Shown here piece after piece: positions 25,746 to 35,855 of a stretch of 64,000 nucleotides of DNA. Positions within the stretch are counted from its first letter, which is position 1. The number at the start of each line of letters is the position of its first letter. The position numbers and the translations under genes were made by a program. A model generated the notes under the pieces. The model was not told the DNA's origin, did not search any database, and saw only the letters and a program-made list of their open reading frames with translations. The stretch is from CAYPHA01 sp964410215. Its GTDB lineage: Bacteria; Calditrichota; Calditrichia; Calditrichales; CAYPHA01. The stretch lies in NCBI GenBank assembly GCA_964410215.1, contig CAYPHA010000013.1:18872-82871 (forward strand), read 5' to 3'.

Positions 25746-27464
25746 ATGAAAAATTACGTTAAAAGTTTCCAACTCCCCCTTCTTTTTTCTTTTTTCTTTT
25801 TTCTTTTTTATTCTATAGAAGCCAACCCCACCTCCGTACCCATCCACCACCCGGTCTATGCCTTTATCGACCGCATGGAAACCATGGGCATCGTCCACCG
25901 TGTGCTCGACGGCGTGCGTCCTTACAGCCGCAATAAAGTAGCCGGATTGCTGACGGAGATCGGGAAGCAGAGGGAACAATTGACACGTATCGACCGGCAA
26001 AAGCTAGACCGGTTTCTGATGGACTTCCGCTATGAACTGCGTCCGGAAGAGCTTTATCACCGGATTCCCGAAGGGCAGAACTGGTATTCGATCCTGGCAG
26101 GCGCAGACAATTTCAAAAAAGACTTTAAGCGGTTTTTCCTGCGGAAACATCCGGAAGAAGAAAATCATGTGGCTATCTGGGAAAAAGGAAAAGACGCCTT
26201 CTATTTCGATTATGAGCAGGGTATTACGATCGATACCCGGTCCGATGACCTGATCCGTTCGGCAAGCTGGAACACGTACAAATTCCGCGGGGTGCTCAAT
26301 AAAAACTTCGGTTATGCCGTTACGGTCAGCTTGCATGGCGTACGCGGTGATGAAGGCTACCGCGAATTCGATCCGATCCTCAAGCAAACCTTTAACCAGG
26401 TGAGCGCAACGGATGAAAATCTGCTCTTTTCCGACCGGACGGGCGGGGAACTGGCCTGGCATTCCGATTATTTTGATTTCACCTTCGCCCAGCAGGAACT
26501 GGAATGGGGTAAAGGCGAATCCGGAAAGTTATTGCTCTCCAATTACCCGGAACAGTATCCCTACATTTCCATATCAAGGGAGTGGAACTGGGGGAAATTC
26601 ACCGCCCTTCACGGTAAACTGCAGTCATTCCTGGAGGATTCACTGATTGCAGACGGCTCCCGCGTTTACCCCGATAAATGGGTGGCGGCCCACCGGCTGG
26701 AAATTGCACCGTTAAAAAATCTGACCTTCGGGTTCAATGAATCCTTTATCTACGGGTACCGCTATGCAGACTGGGCCTATCTGATTCCCTTCAATTTCTA
26801 TCGTGCGGTCCAGCATAAACTGCGTGACCGTGATAATGCGACCATTTCCATCGACGCGGAATGGATCCCGTTCAACAGAACAAAGTTTTACGGTACGGTT
26901 TTCCTCGATGAATTCAAACGCAGCAAGCTGGGAACGGACTGGTTCGGTAACAAGCATGCTTTCCAGTTTGGTGTGATTTATCTGGACCCGTTCACTATTC
27001 CGAACATGAAACTTAATTTGGAATACGCCGCCATCATGCCCTGGGTGTATACACACAAATATAATATCAACCGGTACGAGTCCGATGAACGGTCCCTGGG
27101 CCACTGGGCCGGTCCCAATTCCGAAGTCTATTTTTGTAATGTGGAAAAAGAATGGACCTACCGTCTGACCACCGGTTTGCGGCTGCGTCAGTGGAAACAC
27201 GGCGAGAATTATCCTAACGAAAATATCGGCGGGAATCTGCTGGCCGGAAGGGGCATTCTGCTCGGCACACAGACCGAGCCACGGGAAACGCGTAAATTCC
27301 TGGAAGGGATCCTGACAAAGGAACAACGGTTTGATTTCTATGTCGACTATGAAATTTTTAACGACTTTTTCCTCTCCGGGGCGGCCGGCCACCAGATCAC
27401 GAATGTGGAAGGGGAGGAAACCACCTTTAACGAATTCCATTTTGGTGTTAAATTAGATTATTGA
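25746..27464 (+). CDS. Capsule assembly Wzi family outer-membrane protein
   Basis: 572 residues with an N-terminal signal segment (LPLLFSFFFFLFYSIEA). HPVYAFIDRMETMGIV near residue 35 and repeated amphipathic strands with aromatic residues towards the C-terminus fit the PF14052 Wzi-like beta-barrel family, which in capsulated bacteria helps anchor surface polysaccharide. Composition here is clearly more G+C-rich than the preceding locus. The stop overlaps the next ATG, tying it to the membrane transferase that follows. Confidence 0.75.
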   Translation: MKNYVKSFQLPLLFSFFFFLFYSIEANPTSVPIHHPVYAFIDRMETMGIVHRVLDGVRPYSRNKVAGLLTEIGKQREQLTRIDRQKLDRFLMDFRYELRPEELYHRIPEGQNWYSILAGADNFKKDFKRFFLRKHPEEENHVAIWEKGKDAFYFDYEQGITIDTRSDDLIRSASWNTYKFRGVLNKNFGYAVTVSLHGVRGDEGYREFDPILKQTFNQVSATDENLLFSDRTGGELAWHSDYFDFTFAQQELEWGKGESGKLLLSNYPEQYPYISISREWNWGKFTALHGKLQSFLEDSLIADGSRVYPDKWVAAHRLEIAPLKNLTFGFNESFIYGYRYADWAYLIPFNFYRAVQHKLRDRDNATISIDAEWIPFNRTKFYGTVFLDEFKRSKLGTDWFGNKHAFQFGVIYLDPFTIPNMKLNLEYAAIMPWVYTHKYNINRYESDERSLGHWAGPNSEVYFCNVEKEWTYRLTTGLRLRQWKHGENYPNENIGGNLLAGRGILLGTQTEPRETRKFLEGILTKEQRFDFYVDYEIFNDFFLSGAAGHQITNVEGEETTFNEFHFGVKLDY

Positions 27465-29908
27465 TGTACGCTATTATTTTCATACTTGCACTGGCGGGTG
27501 CGCTTATTGCCACATACCAGACCCGCCGCATCGCTACCCGCCGTAAAATCGGCACCTTTCCCGATGCGCGCATGGTGCATACCGGATTCATCCCCCATAT
27601 GGGCGGCGTTGGTATTTATGCCGGTTTTCTGATTGGTACCGGTCTGGCCCTGGTCCTTTTTCCCGGTCTCAGAGTACCGTTAATTCAGAATTATGGCGGC
27701 ATTTTTATCGCGGCAACGCTCATTTTTCTTCTGGGGGCTTATGATGATCTTTACGGGCTCAACGCACCCAAGAAGTTTCTGGGACAGTTTCTCGCCGCAA
27801 CCATCGTCATCCTGTTTGGCTGTAAAATCCAGATTATTCACAATCCGTTCGGTGCAGATATCGACCTGGGGATCCTTGCCCTGCCGGTTACCTTTCTCTG
27901 GCTGGTGGGTATTACGAATGCGGTTAACCTGCTGGACGGCCTGGACGGCCTGGCCGGAGGTGTCAGTCTCATTGTCACAGCGACCATCCTGGTCTTTGCC
28001 CTGCAGTTCCATGATGCGCCGACAATTCTCATCGGGGTGTCTTTAATGGCAGGTATTCTCGGTTTTCTGCGCTATAACTATCATCCGGCCAGTATTTTCA
28101 TGGGGGATACAGGATCGCTGTTTCTGGGATTTATCATCGCGGCCCTTTCCATGCGCGCGTTTGAATACCAGGGCGGAAGCATCTCCATTCTCAGCCCGAT
28201 TCTTGCCCTCGGGGTGCCGATAGGAGACACCTCCATCGCTTTTTTCCGCCGGTTGAACAAGGGTTACCATCCGTTTAAACCGGATAAGGACCATCTGCAC
28301 CACCGGCTGATCTATCTCGGCCTGTCCCACCGGCAGGCGGTGCATACCATCTATTTGATTTCACTGATCTTTGGTATAACGGCATATTCCTTTTCGATTA
28401 CGGGCACCTTCGGCAGCACCCTGTTGCTCATTTCCATGGTTATCATGTCCGTCATCGGACTGAAACGGCTGGGTTACCTGGAAGCGCAGAAATTCAAAAC
28501 CATATACGGCGATGAAACCGTCATCCGGGCGCGTAAAGAGATCGCCCCGCTTTCCATGCGCCGCCTGTGGCATAAAACCTTTGTGATGCTCTCCGATATC
28601 GTCATGATCAATCTTGCCCTGTATGCCGCCTGGCTGGTTCGATTTAAAAGCGGATGGATTGAAACCAGTCATCTCATACCCTTATCCGATTTCATGTTTC
28701 CCGGTCTGGTGTTACTCATCACATCAGGCTGGGTACTGTTGTTCCTGCTCAACGACCTGTACAATCTGCAATGGGATATATCACGGTTTGAGCAGTTCCG
28801 TCGTGTCACCAAAGTAATCAGCGTGGGCATCCTGCTTTTGTTTTTTATTACCCTGGATCCCGGACAGCCTTTTTCAGAGGGAAGGATTATGTTGCTGGTC
28901 TACGGCGTTATTCTTGCAGCTCTGATCAATCTGGGGCGGATGCTCATTATTGCCATTGAAAAACACTACCAGGTGCTGGAATACGCGCCGCACAACACGT
29001 TGCTGGTCGGTACAACGGATAAAGCGAAAAAGTTACTGCGTGATATAACAAAAAACCCCCATCTGTTGTACAATTTTCAGGGGTATATCACGAAAAACAG
29101 GCAGGAGAGCGTCTTCTACGGACTCCATTCACTGGGAACCTATGAAAACTTGCCGGAAATTATACGTACCTACGGGATCGAGGAAATCATCATTGCCATC
29201 AACGAACGGTCTCGTGATGAGATACTCAATATCGTTGCCTATGCCGAAAACATGCGGGTTACGTTTAAGATTATCCCCCAGATTTATGATGTCGTTTCCG
29301 GGCATAAGACCATTGAGATGATCGGTCATCCGCTGATCAAGCTCTTCCCCGAGCATTTGCACCTATGGCAGAAACTTCTTAAATATATCCTAGACCGGGT
29401 TACGGCTCTGCTGGCCATAATCCTGCTCAGTCCATTGTGGTTTCTGGTTATTATCGTCCAGGTTGTCAGAGGGATCAATCCGGTGTTTCATATCGAAAAC
29501 GTGGTCGGTAAAAACGGACGGATATTCGGCATGCTTACGTTTTATATTGCGGATCAGGAAAAGTTTCTGTGCCGCCTTCTCTACCGGTCACAATTTTATA
29601 AGTTCCCCGAAGTGGTCAATATCCTGTTGGGAAAAATGAGTTTTGTCGGTCCGCGACCGGAGCCGCCGGATCTGGTCGATTCGCTCAAAGGACGCATTAA
29701 ATTCTATAACCGCCGTTTTCAGGTGCTGCCCGGTCTGACGGGCTGGGCACAAGTGCGTTATCGTTATGATGATTCGCTGAAACGCAAACGCGAACAGTTC
29801 AAGCAAGACCTTTTTTACCTGGAAAATATGTCCCTGACATTCGATTTAAGGGTTATTTTGCGTTCTCTTTTGATACTCATCGTCGGAAAGAAAAAAATGA
29901 TCGCATGA
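27464..29908 (+). CDS. WecA-type phosphoglycosyl transferase fused to a degenerate WbaP-type transferase
   Basis: About 814 residues. Residues 1-330 are a polytopic WecA/MraY-type transferase (undecaprenyl-phosphate sugar-1-phosphate transferase) with active-site motifs intact: DD at 94-95, NLLDGLDGL at 155-163, GDTGSLFLG and HLHH at 277-280. Residues from about 365 carry four hydrophobic helices, a Rossmann-like domain (LLVGTTDKA near 512) and a monotopic Bac_transf domain. In that last domain MSFVGPRPE and LPGLTGWAQV remain, but the Asp-Glu pair of the usual SLDELPQ motif reads Tyr-Lys at 712-713. So the first half probably starts glycan synthesis and the second is probably inactive. A TTG at 27461 is an alternative start. 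Confidence 0.85.
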   Translation: MYAIIFILALAGALIATYQTRRIATRRKIGTFPDARMVHTGFIPHMGGVGIYAGFLIGTGLALVLFPGLRVPLIQNYGGIFIAATLIFLLGAYDDLYGLNAPKKFLGQFLAATIVILFGCKIQIIHNPFGADIDLGILALPVTFLWLVGITNAVNLLDGLDGLAGGVSLIVTATILVFALQFHDAPTILIGVSLMAGILGFLRYNYHPASIFMGDTGSLFLGFIIAALSMRAFEYQGGSISILSPILALGVPIGDTSIAFFRRLNKGYHPFKPDKDHLHHRLIYLGLSHRQAVHTIYLISLIFGITAYSFSITGTFGSTLLLISMVIMSVIGLKRLGYLEAQKFKTIYGDETVIRARKEIAPLSMRRLWHKTFVMLSDIVMINLALYAAWLVRFKSGWIETSHLIPLSDFMFPGLVLLITSGWVLLFLLNDLYNLQWDISRFEQFRRVTKVISVGILLLFFITLDPGQPFSEGRIMLLVYGVILAALINLGRMLIIAIEKHYQVLEYAPHNTLLVGTTDKAKKLLRDITKNPHLLYNFQGYITKNRQESVFYGLHSLGTYENLPEIIRTYGIEEIIIAINERSRDEILNIVAYAENMRVTFKIIPQIYDVVSGHKTIEMIGHPLIKLFPEHLHLWQKLLKYILDRVTALLAIILLSPLWFLVIIVQVVRGINPVFHIENVVGKNGRIFGMLTFYIADQEKFLCRLLYRSQFYKFPEVVNILLGKMSFVGPRPEPPDLVDSLKGRIKFYNRRFQVLPGLTGWAQVRYRYDDSLKRKREQFKQDLFYLENMSLTFDLRVILRSLLILIVGKKKMIA

Positions 29909-32001
29909 GCCGTACATCTGTTAAACTCAGTATCATTATTGTCAATTATAATGTCAGGGACTTCCTGGAACAGGCCCTGATATCCCTGGAAAGAGCCCTG
30001 GCGGACATCGAATCGGAGATCATCGTCGTCGACAATGCTTCCTTCGACGGTTCCGGCCAGATGCTGATCCAACGATTCCCTGATGTCAGACTGATTAAAA
30101 ATGAAAAAAACGTCGGTTTTTCGGCCGCCAATAATCAAGCCCTGAGGGTGGCAAAAGGGGAGTACATCGTACTGTTAAATCCTGATACCGTTGTTCAGGA
30201 AGACACGTTCACCAAACTGCTTGACTTTTTTGAACAGCATCCGGATGCATCGGCAGCTACCTGTAAGATTCTGAATCCGGACGGTACGTTTTCGGTGGAC
30301 TGCCGGCACAGTATCCCCACGCCGTCGACCGCTTTCTGGAAACTGCTCGGTCTGAATCGTGTTTTTCCCAAAAGCCGCATTTTCGGCCGATACAACCTGA
30401 CCTACCTGGATGAAAATGAGATTAACCGGGTGGAAGGTATTTCCGGATCATTCATGATGATCAAACGGGCAATGGTGGAAAAAGTCGGTATGCTGGATGA
30501 ACGTTTTTTCATGTACTGTGAAGACATTGACTATTGCCACCGCATCAATCAGGCGGGCGGTCAGATCTACTATGTACCCACATCCCAGATCATCCACTAC
30601 AAGGGCGAGAGTACCAAGAAAAACAACCTGGATTATATTATAACGTTTAATAAATCCCTGTACCTGTTTTACCGGAAACATTATAAACAGAAATATATTT
30701 ATCCCTTCGAATGGCTGATTCTGCTCGGGGTTATATTCCGTGGTTCCATGATTTTCTTCCGTAACCTGTTCAGGCAGTATTTTCCTTTTATAATGGACAT
30801 GGTTTTTCTGAACGGATTGATGGCTGTCAGCTTTTATATTCGTTACGAGATGAAAGGAGGGTTCGAACTGGATGCCTTTCTCTCCGAGCATATTATTGTA
30901 AACGGCCTTACATCCGTTACTTATTTTTTCGCGTCATTGTTTTTCGACAGCCTGAACAAATACCGGTATTCCATATCCAAAATCATCAAAGCCAATCTGA
31001 CAACCTTTATCATTATTTCAGCCCTGACGTTTTTCTTCAAACAGTTTGCCTTTTCCAGACTGGTGGTCATATCCACTGCGGTCATCGCTACCTTGCTTAT
31101 GGTATTCTGGCGACTGGCCCTGGGTTATTACAGCAGGAAGAACTCCACGCTGTTCGGCAAGGAAATGTTTTTAAAGCGGACATTGATTGTGGGATATGAC
31201 GAAGAAACGGAAAAACTGGTTCAGATGCTGGAACGGCGGCCGAAGAGCGGTATCGAAATATCGGGCGTCGTGGCTATCGAGCCCGAGCATATCGGAAAAT
31301 ACATGAATAACTTTGAGGTGATTGGCTCTCTGGACCAGCTGCCGGATTTGCTCAGAACCAGCAAGACGAATCTGGTTATTTTTTCCACACATAATCTGTC
31401 TTATGAGCGTATACTGAATACCATGGCCGCGGTCCAGAACCCGAATATCGAATTCAAAATGGTTCCCGGACATCTGGAATTCATGATTGGTAAATCCACG
31501 ATCGAGCGGCTGGACAGTCTGCCTCTTCTGGAAATTGAATATGCTTATGGTAAACCGTTCAACCGGTTCGTAAAACGGTCATTTGATCTGCTGTTGTCGG
31601 TACTCCTGCTGGTGCCTCTGCTGCCGTTTTATCTGATCGGTCTGCCGTTGTTTTTTTCCAAAATCCAGAGGAAGACCATCGGTCATTCCAGGGACCGGCG
31701 CCGTGAACAGGATATAACATGGTATCCGCGGCCGGGTTTCAGAAGGTTCGTCTTATTGTTGTTGGAAATATTCCGGGGACGTCTGTCCTTTGTGGGAGCG
31801 CCGCTGGATGAACGTTCCGGTACGGCGATGATACCTTTCGAGTATAAACCCGGAATCACCGGCATTGTGCAGGTTAACGACCCATCCGGTACAGATCATG
31901 ATGCACGTGAAAGCCTGTCGGTTTATTATCTGAAAAATCAAAACATTTTACTGGATGTACAGATACTTTTTAAAACATTGAGCCGTTTTCTGTCGAAATA
32001 G
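29905..32001 (+). CDS. GT2 glycosyltransferase fused to a degenerate WbaP-type transferase
   Basis: 698 residues, start overlapping the upstream stop (ATGA). Residues 1-250 are a GT2 domain of the rhamnosyltransferase-like group: SIIIVNYNVRDFLEQA, an NPDT metal site, and FMYCEDIDYCHR. Membrane helices fill about 270-410, a Rossmann-like domain starts near 425 (TLIVGYDEETEKL), and a monotopic transferase-like domain covers about 555-698. The remnant reads LSFVGAPLDE where active enzymes have MSLVGPRP, and the catalytic Asp-Glu positions align with Arg614-Phe615. The GT2 part is likely active; the C-terminal part is probably a structural module. Confidence 0.82.
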   Translation: MSRTSVKLSIIIVNYNVRDFLEQALISLERALADIESEIIVVDNASFDGSGQMLIQRFPDVRLIKNEKNVGFSAANNQALRVAKGEYIVLLNPDTVVQEDTFTKLLDFFEQHPDASAATCKILNPDGTFSVDCRHSIPTPSTAFWKLLGLNRVFPKSRIFGRYNLTYLDENEINRVEGISGSFMMIKRAMVEKVGMLDERFFMYCEDIDYCHRINQAGGQIYYVPTSQIIHYKGESTKKNNLDYIITFNKSLYLFYRKHYKQKYIYPFEWLILLGVIFRGSMIFFRNLFRQYFPFIMDMVFLNGLMAVSFYIRYEMKGGFELDAFLSEHIIVNGLTSVTYFFASLFFDSLNKYRYSISKIIKANLTTFIIISALTFFFKQFAFSRLVVISTAVIATLLMVFWRLALGYYSRKNSTLFGKEMFLKRTLIVGYDEETEKLVQMLERRPKSGIEISGVVAIEPEHIGKYMNNFEVIGSLDQLPDLLRTSKTNLVIFSTHNLSYERILNTMAAVQNPNIEFKMVPGHLEFMIGKSTIERLDSLPLLEIEYAYGKPFNRFVKRSFDLLLSVLLLVPLLPFYLIGLPLFFSKIQRKTIGHSRDRRREQDITWYPRPGFRRFVLLLLEIFRGRLSFVGAPLDERSGTAMIPFEYKPGITGIVQVNDPSGTDHDARESLSVYYLKNQNILLDVQILFKTLSRFLSK

Positions 32002-32087
32002 GCGGAAGGGCTTGTCTTGCCAGATCACCGTGATTTATGTAAATTAAATTCTAGTTTTTTATATACAATTGTTCAAGGAATAAGGAT

Positions 32088-33374
32088 ATGCTGGATATAA
32101 AACGCATCAGAGAAGAAACAGAACAGATAAAACAGGCCATTATCAATAAGAAGGAACAGGGGAATGTGGATGCAGTGCTTGCGCTGGACCAGAAACGACG
32201 TGAATTGATTGGTAAAGTGGAAGAACTGAAGAAGCAGCGCAACGAAAATTCCAGACAGGTTTCCGTATATAAAAAAGAAGGCAAAGATGCATCGGATCTC
32301 ATAGAAAGGACAAAAACAGTCTCCGCCGAGATTAAAAGGATGGATGAGGAACTGGGGCAAACAGAGCAACTTGTATTTGAGCAGTTAAGCGTATTGCCCA
32401 ATGTTCCGGATGCGTCGGTTCCGGTCGGCAATGATGAGAATGACAATATGGAGGTGTCCCGCCATCATGATATACCATCATTCGATTTCAAGGTTCTGAA
32501 TCACATTGAACTGGGGGAAGGCCTGGATATTCTGGATTTTCCCCGCGGAGGAAAAATCACGGGGAGCGGTTTTCCGGTTTATAAAGGCGACGGCGCCCGG
32601 CTGGAACGCGCGATGATTAATTTCATGCTGGATCTGCACACGGAAAAGCACGGGTACACCGAATTATTTACACCGTTTATGGCCAATGAAGCCAGTATGT
32701 TCGGCACGGGGCAGCTGCCCAAGCTGAAAGAAGACATGTACTATGTGGAAAAAGACGACCTTTACCTGATACCGACGGCGGAGGTCCCGATTACGAATAT
32801 GTACCGGGATGAAATCCTTCAGGAAGAACAGCTACCCATTAAATTTGCAGCCTATTCGGCATGTTTTCGTCGGGAAGCGGGCTCTTATGGCAAGGACACC
32901 AGGGGATTTCTACGTGTACACCAGTTTAACAAAGTTGAGTTGGTCAATTTTGTAAAGCCCGCAGAATCGTATCCGTTTCACGAACAGCTCCTGAAAGAAG
33001 CCTGCACGGTTCTCGATTTGCTGAAAATTCCGTACCGTATCCTTCTCCTCTGCACGGGTGACCTCAGTTTTGCCGCGGCAAAGTGTTATGACATCGAAAC
33101 CTGGTCTCCGGCTGAAGACAAATGGCTGGAAGCGTCCAGTGTCAGTAATTTTGTAGATTTTCAGGCCCGCAGAGCCGGCATCCGTTACCGGAACCGGGAA
33201 ACGGGTAAGGTGGAGTACCTGCATACATTGAACGGATCAGGACTGGCGACATCCCGTTTGATGGTTTCCATTCTGGAAAACTATCAGACGGATGAAGGAA
33301 CCGTGCTTGTACCGGAGGTGTTGATTCCCTACATGAACGGCAAACGGGTGATCAAACGCACCTACAATAAATAG
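32088..33374 (+). CDS. serS: Seryl-tRNA synthetase
   Basis: 428 residues. An N-terminal coiled-coil arm (about residues 30-100) binds the long variable arm of tRNA-Ser. The class II catalytic core follows with FRREAGSYGKDTRGFLRVHQF (motif 2) and the motif 3 region NGSGLATSRLMVSILENYQ. AAGGAATAAGG lies upstream of the ATG. It begins a run of housekeeping genes; plsC follows 12 bp later. Confidence 0.97.
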   Translation: MLDIKRIREETEQIKQAIINKKEQGNVDAVLALDQKRRELIGKVEELKKQRNENSRQVSVYKKEGKDASDLIERTKTVSAEIKRMDEELGQTEQLVFEQLSVLPNVPDASVPVGNDENDNMEVSRHHDIPSFDFKVLNHIELGEGLDILDFPRGGKITGSGFPVYKGDGARLERAMINFMLDLHTEKHGYTELFTPFMANEASMFGTGQLPKLKEDMYYVEKDDLYLIPTAEVPITNMYRDEILQEEQLPIKFAAYSACFRREAGSYGKDTRGFLRVHQFNKVELVNFVKPAESYPFHEQLLKEACTVLDLLKIPYRILLLCTGDLSFAAAKCYDIETWSPAEDKWLEASSVSNFVDFQARRAGIRYRNRETGKVEYLHTLNGSGLATSRLMVSILENYQTDEGTVLVPEVLIPYMNGKRVIKRTYNK

Positions 33375-33386
33375 GGAATCATATAC

Positions 33387-34121
33387 ATGATTATATTTTC
33401 TTCTATTCGTACCCTTTATATTTATCTGATGAGTTTTCTCATCACGGGAATCGGGGCTGTGCTTGTCATTTTTTACGGTCTGCTTGTCAATCCGTTCGCA
33501 GAATTCAATAACAGGGTTATTCGCAGGTGGGCCCGGGCTATCCTTTCTGTAGCCGGTGTAAAACTGGAGGTGGAAGGAAAGGAGCATCTGAACCCGGATC
33601 AACCCTACGTTTACATGGTAAACCACCTGAGCACGTTCGATATCCCTGCTACCGCGCTGATTCTCCCGGGAACCGTCCGTTTCATCGCTAAAAAGGAATT
33701 ATTCCGCATACCCCTTTTTTCGATGGGCATGCGTGCCGTCGGTATGATCAAGATTGACAGGGGAAACAGCGAAGAGGCCCGTAAAACCATTAACGAAGCT
33801 GTTGTTACCCTTCGCCAAGGTGTTTCCATTATCATATTTCCGGAGGGTACACGAAGCCGTACAGGCGAGATCCAGCCCTTCAAAAAAGGCGGATTTATCC
33901 TGGCCGTGAACAGTCAGAATCCCATCGTACCTGTCAGCATTTCGGGTTCCCAGTACGTACAGCGCAAGAAAAGTCTTGTCCTGGTACCCGGCAGGATACG
34001 TATCCGCATAATGCCGCCGCTTCGGACGGAAGGTATGGGGATGGAGGAGAGGAATACGCTGCTGAAAGAAGTGCGCGATCAAATTATAGACGCGTACGAT
34101 CCCGGGTTTAACAAACCCTAA
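33387..34121 (+). CDS. plsC: 1-acyl-sn-glycerol-3-phosphate acyltransferase
   Basis: 244 residues. The HX4D catalytic motif reads NHLSTFD, and FPEGTRSRTGE is the substrate-binding block. An N-terminal hydrophobic region anchors it to the membrane. It adds the second acyl chain to make phosphatidic acid, completing the PlsX-PlsY-PlsC route encoded in this window. Its stop codon overlaps that of the convergent minus-strand gene by a few bases. Confidence 0.93.
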   Translation: MIIFSSIRTLYIYLMSFLITGIGAVLVIFYGLLVNPFAEFNNRVIRRWARAILSVAGVKLEVEGKEHLNPDQPYVYMVNHLSTFDIPATALILPGTVRFIAKKELFRIPLFSMGMRAVGMIKIDRGNSEEARKTINEAVVTLRQGVSIIIFPEGTRSRTGEIQPFKKGGFILAVNSQNPIVPVSISGSQYVQRKKSLVLVPGRIRIRIMPPLRTEGMGMEERNTLLKEVRDQIIDAYDPGFNKP

Positions 34122-35767
34122 GCGGATTCAGAAATGACGCGATTCCGCCCCGTTTCTTTTGCCCTGTAGAGAGCTTCATCCGCTTTTTTAATAATTTCCT
34201 TAACCGATTCCCCGTCTTCCGGATAACTGGATACACCGATACTGATTGTCACATTTTTAGTGGTTAACTTTCTCTGGTCTTTAAAACGGTGGTTTTCGAT
34301 AATAACCCGTAGTTTTTCGGCCAATAAATGGGCATTTTTTTTATGAATACCCGGGACGATAATGGCAAATTCTTCACCACCATACCGGGAAACGGTATCG
34401 ATACTGCGCGTATTTTCCTTCATCAGGCCGGCCATCTGTTGCAAGACATCATCACCGGCCAGATGCCCCAGTTTGTCATTCAATTCCTTAAAGTGATCGA
34501 TATCGAGCATTAACAGTGAAAAACGGGTATCAAAACGACTGCTCCGTTTCAATTCACGCCCGATTTCATTTATAAAATATCGGTAATTATACAACTGGGT
34601 CAGTCCATCTGTAACCGCCTGTTTTTCCTTGAGACGATACAACTTGATGAGATCATAATAGAGTACCATATTTTCAAAAATAATGCTGACTGTCTGGATA
34701 AAGGCTTTGAGAATACGTATTTCATAGGTTTCAAATGTTTCAGCCGAATACTGTTTGTCGATAAAAATCAAATACCGTTTCGGAAGTTCGGAGGGTTTAT
34801 CTTTATCTTCAACATCCCGTGCGATGCTGCGGAGCAGTTGGGTGGAATCGTTGTTCGGAGAAAAGTGGGAAAGGACACCCAGAATGAAGGTCCCGCTTTC
34901 AAGGGAACCGGCCAGTTTGAGCATGGAACGATCCATGATCTCATCGGTGTTTTTGACCCAGAGCATACCGTTTTCCCGTCGGATTATTTCCGTGAATCCG
35001 GAGGAAATCCGGTATTGCTTTTTCAGCTTTTTAGTATCCGGGACACCGGCATAGGCAAACGGTGTGATATATTTTTTGTCCGGTGTCAGTTCGAAAAGGA
35101 TGCATCGCTCGATCTTAAACCCTTCCGTCATTCGGGAAGGCAGCATCTTCAGCATCTGAAACGGATCGCTCTGTGTCCGCAAAATATTGGCCAGGTTATT
35201 CAGATAGAAAAGCCAGTCATTGTATTTGGCGAATTCCTCCCTGGATTCATAAAGTTCCATGTTAAGCCGGGAGAGGTTGTCATTCATGTCTTCCAGTTCG
35301 AGAATTTTCCCGCGAAGTTTTTCAACCAGTTGGGCGTTGTACTTCTGAAGGAACATTTTTTCGTCTTCAGGAGCCAGCAATTCTTTTTTGCCGGACAGGA
35401 ATTCTTCAATCTTGAAAAGGAATTCTGTAACATTAATGGGCTTGGTGATATAACCGACACACCCCGCGGTAAGGGTCAGCTCCCGCACATCCTTATTGAC
35501 TTCGCCGGTTAAGGCGATGATAGGGATATCTTTGAGTTCCTCGATACTACGGAGATGTGTCGTCACTTCATACCCCTGCATATCGGGCAGAATCAGATCG
35601 ACAAGTATGAGATCCGGTTTTTTCTGTTTGGCCAGACGGATGCCTTCCAGTCCGCGCCCGGCCTCAAAATAGGTATAGCCTTTATACCGGATGATATCAC
35701 CCATCAGGGAACGTGTATCGGGATCATCCTCTATGTACAGAATTTTTTTCGGGTTCTGGTCAGCCAT
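34118..35767 (-). CDS. Response regulator with GAF-like region and GGDEF diguanylate cyclase
   Basis: 549 residues. A receiver domain at 7-125 has the acidic pair at 14-15, phospho-acceptor Asp57 in LVDLILP and the ITKPIN lysine loop. A short coiled coil (about 140-180) and a GAF-like sensor region (about 190-370) follow. The GGDEF domain at the C-terminus has an intact RYGGEEF active site, with an RSID inhibitory site five residues ahead of GGEEF, so product feedback by c-di-GMP is expected. It should make c-di-GMP on phosphorylation. No histidine kinase is adjacent; the upstream same-strand phosphatase gene is 88 bp away. Confidence 0.92.
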   Translation of the reverse strand: MADQNPKKILYIEDDPDTRSLMGDIIRYKGYTYFEAGRGLEGIRLAKQKKPDLILVDLILPDMQGYEVTTHLRSIEELKDIPIIALTGEVNKDVRELTLTAGCVGYITKPINVTEFLFKIEEFLSGKKELLAPEDEKMFLQKYNAQLVEKLRGKILELEDMNDNLSRLNMELYESREEFAKYNDWLFYLNNLANILRTQSDPFQMLKMLPSRMTEGFKIERCILFELTPDKKYITPFAYAGVPDTKKLKKQYRISSGFTEIIRRENGMLWVKNTDEIMDRSMLKLAGSLESGTFILGVLSHFSPNNDSTQLLRSIARDVEDKDKPSELPKRYLIFIDKQYSAETFETYEIRILKAFIQTVSIIFENMVLYYDLIKLYRLKEKQAVTDGLTQLYNYRYFINEIGRELKRSSRFDTRFSLLMLDIDHFKELNDKLGHLAGDDVLQQMAGLMKENTRSIDTVSRYGGEEFAIIVPGIHKKNAHLLAEKLRVIIENHRFKDQRKLTTKNVTISIGVSSYPEDGESVKEIIKKADEALYRAKETGRNRVISESA

Positions 35768-35855
35768 ACGTATACCAAAAAAACAGATTTAAATTTTGTT
35801 TCATTACCTGTATATGTAAATCGTAATAAATTGCAAAAAGTTTAATAACAATAAG

